From the NCBI RefSeq assembly GCF_003611465.1, contig NZ_RAXV01000026.1, forward strand, positions 1 through 55,434: a stretch of DNA of 55,434 nucleotides, in the 5' to 3' direction. Positions 53,960 to 55,434 of the stretch are shown here, in pieces. The first letter of the stretch is position 1, and each line of letters opens with the position of its first letter. The translations under genes and the position numbers were made by a program. The notes under the pieces are model-generated. The model made no database searches. It was not told the DNA's origin and was given only the letters and a program-made list of their open reading frames with translations. The DNA comes from Acinetobacter tianfuensis. Its GTDB lineage: Bacteria > Pseudomonadota > Gammaproteobacteria > Pseudomonadales > Moraxellaceae.

Positions 53960-54634
53960 TTATTTTTTGCAGATAAGCGCTTTAGGGAAAATCATGCTGA
54001 ATTCAGGCACAGAAAAGCTCTGAAGCAAACGGGCTTTATTTAAGTCTGGAAAGAGCAAAGGATTGCTTTGCCATTCAGCGCTGCTGATTTTGCTGAAGCG
54101 TCCGCGGAACTGCGGAGTAAACTGATAGCGCTGTCCTTGCCAAGATTGGCGGATTTTTAAAATAGAGGCAGGCAGATGATTGCTGTTTATATAGAAGCTG
54201 CGGTTTCTTTTAGGCTTCTTGATATGAATGGACAAGTTCTGGTTTTGAATACTCACTGTGCAGGATAGGGTAAGTTCATTTTCCTGCCATGAAAATGCTG
54301 CCAGCTCCTTAGGAATACCCCATAAAGTTTGACCATGATCTACAGAGATTTGACTCGAAACATAAATTTTAGGAATGGTGCTGAGCATTCTTTTGCTGAT
54401 TAGCGGATGATCAAGCAATAGAAGCTCATCATAGGGGCCGACGGGTGAATCATGGTAACGCACCAGCATGACTTGTATAACGCGGCCAATAGGAGAGGGC
54501 GCTAGCCGAAATTCTGCCGCAGTCTTGATTAAAGCAGGACTGAGCCAATAATTTAAAATATAGGCGTGGCCATGCAGAGGCCAAGGCGGTTCATGTACGA
54601 TATGTGCAGCAGGCTGATTGCGTATATTCATCAT
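53960..54634 (-). CDS. Acetoacetate decarboxylase-like protein
   Basis: A 224-residue protein of the acetoacetate-decarboxylase (ADC) fold. The conserved middle is VRYHDSPVGPYDELLLLDHPLI ... SSQISVDHGQTLWGIPKELAAFSW; the lysine in GIPKE is where the family's Schiff-base lysine lies. The fold also includes members that do not decarboxylate, so activity is uncertain. The ATG at 54634 (MMNIRNQPA) is used. It converges with the esterase across the parS-like stem. Confidence 0.8.
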   Translation of the reverse strand: MMNIRNQPAAHIVHEPPWPLHGHAYILNYWLSPALIKTAAEFRLAPSPIGRVIQVMLVRYHDSPVGPYDELLLLDHPLISKRMLSTIPKIYVSSQISVDHGQTLWGIPKELAAFSWQENELTLSCTVSIQNQNLSIHIKKPKRNRSFYINSNHLPASILKIRQSWQGQRYQFTPQFRGRFSKISSAEWQSNPLLFPDLNKARLLQSFSVPEFSMIFPKALICKK

Positions 54635-54733
54635 TATTCTCTTAATTATGTATGTATCGCTAATGCTTTATTTTTCATGAAAGACTAAAATATAGTCAGT
54701 GACAAGTATTATTTAAAATAGATGAGTGAGTAA

Positions 54734-55303
54734 ATGTTAAAACAGGTATTGGCAGTGATCGCGGCTTCAGCAGTCAGCATAGGTGCATGGGCGCAAAATA
54801 CAATTGTAGAAATGAAAACCAATATGGGTTCTATAGAAATAGAACTGCTGGATGATAAAGCGCCTGTTTCTGTGAAGAACTTTATTCAGTATGCAAATGA
54901 AGGTCTTTATAATGGCACCATATTCCACCGTGTGATTCCAGGTTTTATGATTCAAGGCGGCGGTATGGACGCTAAAATGGCTGAAAAACAAACCCGTGCG
55001 CCAATTATCAATGAATCTTCAAATGGTATAAAAAACTCACGCGGTACTTTAGCAATGGCGCGGAAGAATCATCCGGACTCTGCAAGCAGCCAGTTTTTCA
55101 TTAATACTGAAGATAATGACTTCTTGAATAAAAGTGCGATGAATGCGGGCTATGCTGTATTTGGAAAAGTGACTAAAGGCATGGATGTCGTAGATAAAAT
55201 TGAAAAAGTTCAGACAGCAATATATCTGCCTCATCAAGATGTGCCTGTAAAGCCTGTGGTTATCAATGCTGTGACGGTTAAACCGCCAAGTGTGAAAAAG
55301 TAA
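54734..55303 (+). CDS. ppiA: Periplasmic peptidyl-prolyl isomerase (cyclophilin)
   Basis: A 189-residue exported cyclophilin. The signal peptide is cleaved after AWA (near residue 20). The catalytic core is complete: [14 protein letters not shown] with the active arginine, [17 protein letters not shown] and [17 protein letters not shown]. It should speed proline isomerisation in the periplasm. The nearest relatives are PpiA-type enzymes of gamma-proteobacteria. The 131 bases after it are AT-rich and show no feature. Confidence 0.92.
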   Translation: MLKQVLAVIAASAVSIGAWAQNTIVEMKTNMGSIEIELLDDKAPVSVKNFIQYANEGLYNGTIFHRVIPGFMIQGGGMDAKMAEKQTRAPIINESSNGIKNSRGTLAMARKNHPDSASSQFFINTEDNDFLNKSAMNAGYAVFGKVTKGMDVVDKIEKVQTAIYLPHQDVPVKPVVINAVTVKPPSVKK

Positions 55304-55434
55304 ATAAAAAAGTTTAAATTAACTGAAATTTAATTTTATTTATTTAAATTAATCACTTGCTTTAAAATGTGGCGATAAATGATTCAATGTGGTGCATAAA
55401 AAAGAAACACACGATAAAACAAGTGATTAAAGGT

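Overview
This window looks like the replication-origin region of an Acinetobacter (Moraxellaceae) chromosome. The main reasons are the rpmH-rnpA-yidD-yidC-mnmE block reading left from a non-coding, DnaA-box-rich gap and dnaA-dnaN-recF-gyrB reading right from it, three tandem AdeT-like (DUF6091-type) periplasmic proteins, and the general codon use and AT-rich spacers. The genus is inferred from gene order and remembered protein families; no database search was run. I saw no rRNA or tRNA gene.

Layout. 1-1140 holds nothing I recognise. 1141-9587 is housekeeping: tyrS and anmK (divergent), a secreted lytic transglycosylase, purE-purK, a small DUF486 membrane protein and mpl. An unusual AT-rich spacer at 5138-5500 resembles the origin. 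9650-23146 carries a BLUF photoreceptor, two small GNAT proteins, two 27-residue membrane peptides, sotB, a yybP-ykoY manganese riboswitch ahead of an Alx/TerC protein, a YgiB/YgiC-like pair, guaD, hpt behind a terminator-like leader hairpin, a GlsB/YeaQ protein, dsbC, a CDF metal exporter with its divergent DmeR/RcnR-type repressor, and an MFS transporter.

23243-28507 is a compact integrated element of about 5.3 kb at the 3' end of mnmE, bounded by 18-bp imperfect repeats of the last mnmE codons. It encodes a P4-type integrase, an AlpA-type regulator, a previously uncalled 33-residue membrane peptide and a primase-helicase fusion. It also carries a C4-antisense-RNA-like double hairpin, paired TTGCAA-N6-TTGCAA operators and a dense GCTAA/TTAGC iteron array next to the primase gene. 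The layout suggests a self-replicating, satellite-like element with no structural or cargo genes.

28490-39522 is the origin core. The rpmH-dnaA gap has five perfect DnaA boxes, three of them spaced exactly 23 bp, and TTTRAATTYAAA palindromes. The same combination occurs at 5138-5500 and after gyrB at 40097-40280. Three parS-like 16-mers (20571, 36331, 53938) flank or lie within the origin region, which fits ParABS segregation.

39690-55303 has a small NTF2-like protein, an ABC-F ATPase, the three AdeT-like paralogues, erpA, an acidic unknown protein, a matrixin-type metalloprotease with a coiled-coil insert, grpE-dnaK with sigma-32-like promoters, a candidate small RNA, two lipoproteins, an HSL-family esterase, an acetoacetate-decarboxylase-like protein and a periplasmic cyclophilin.
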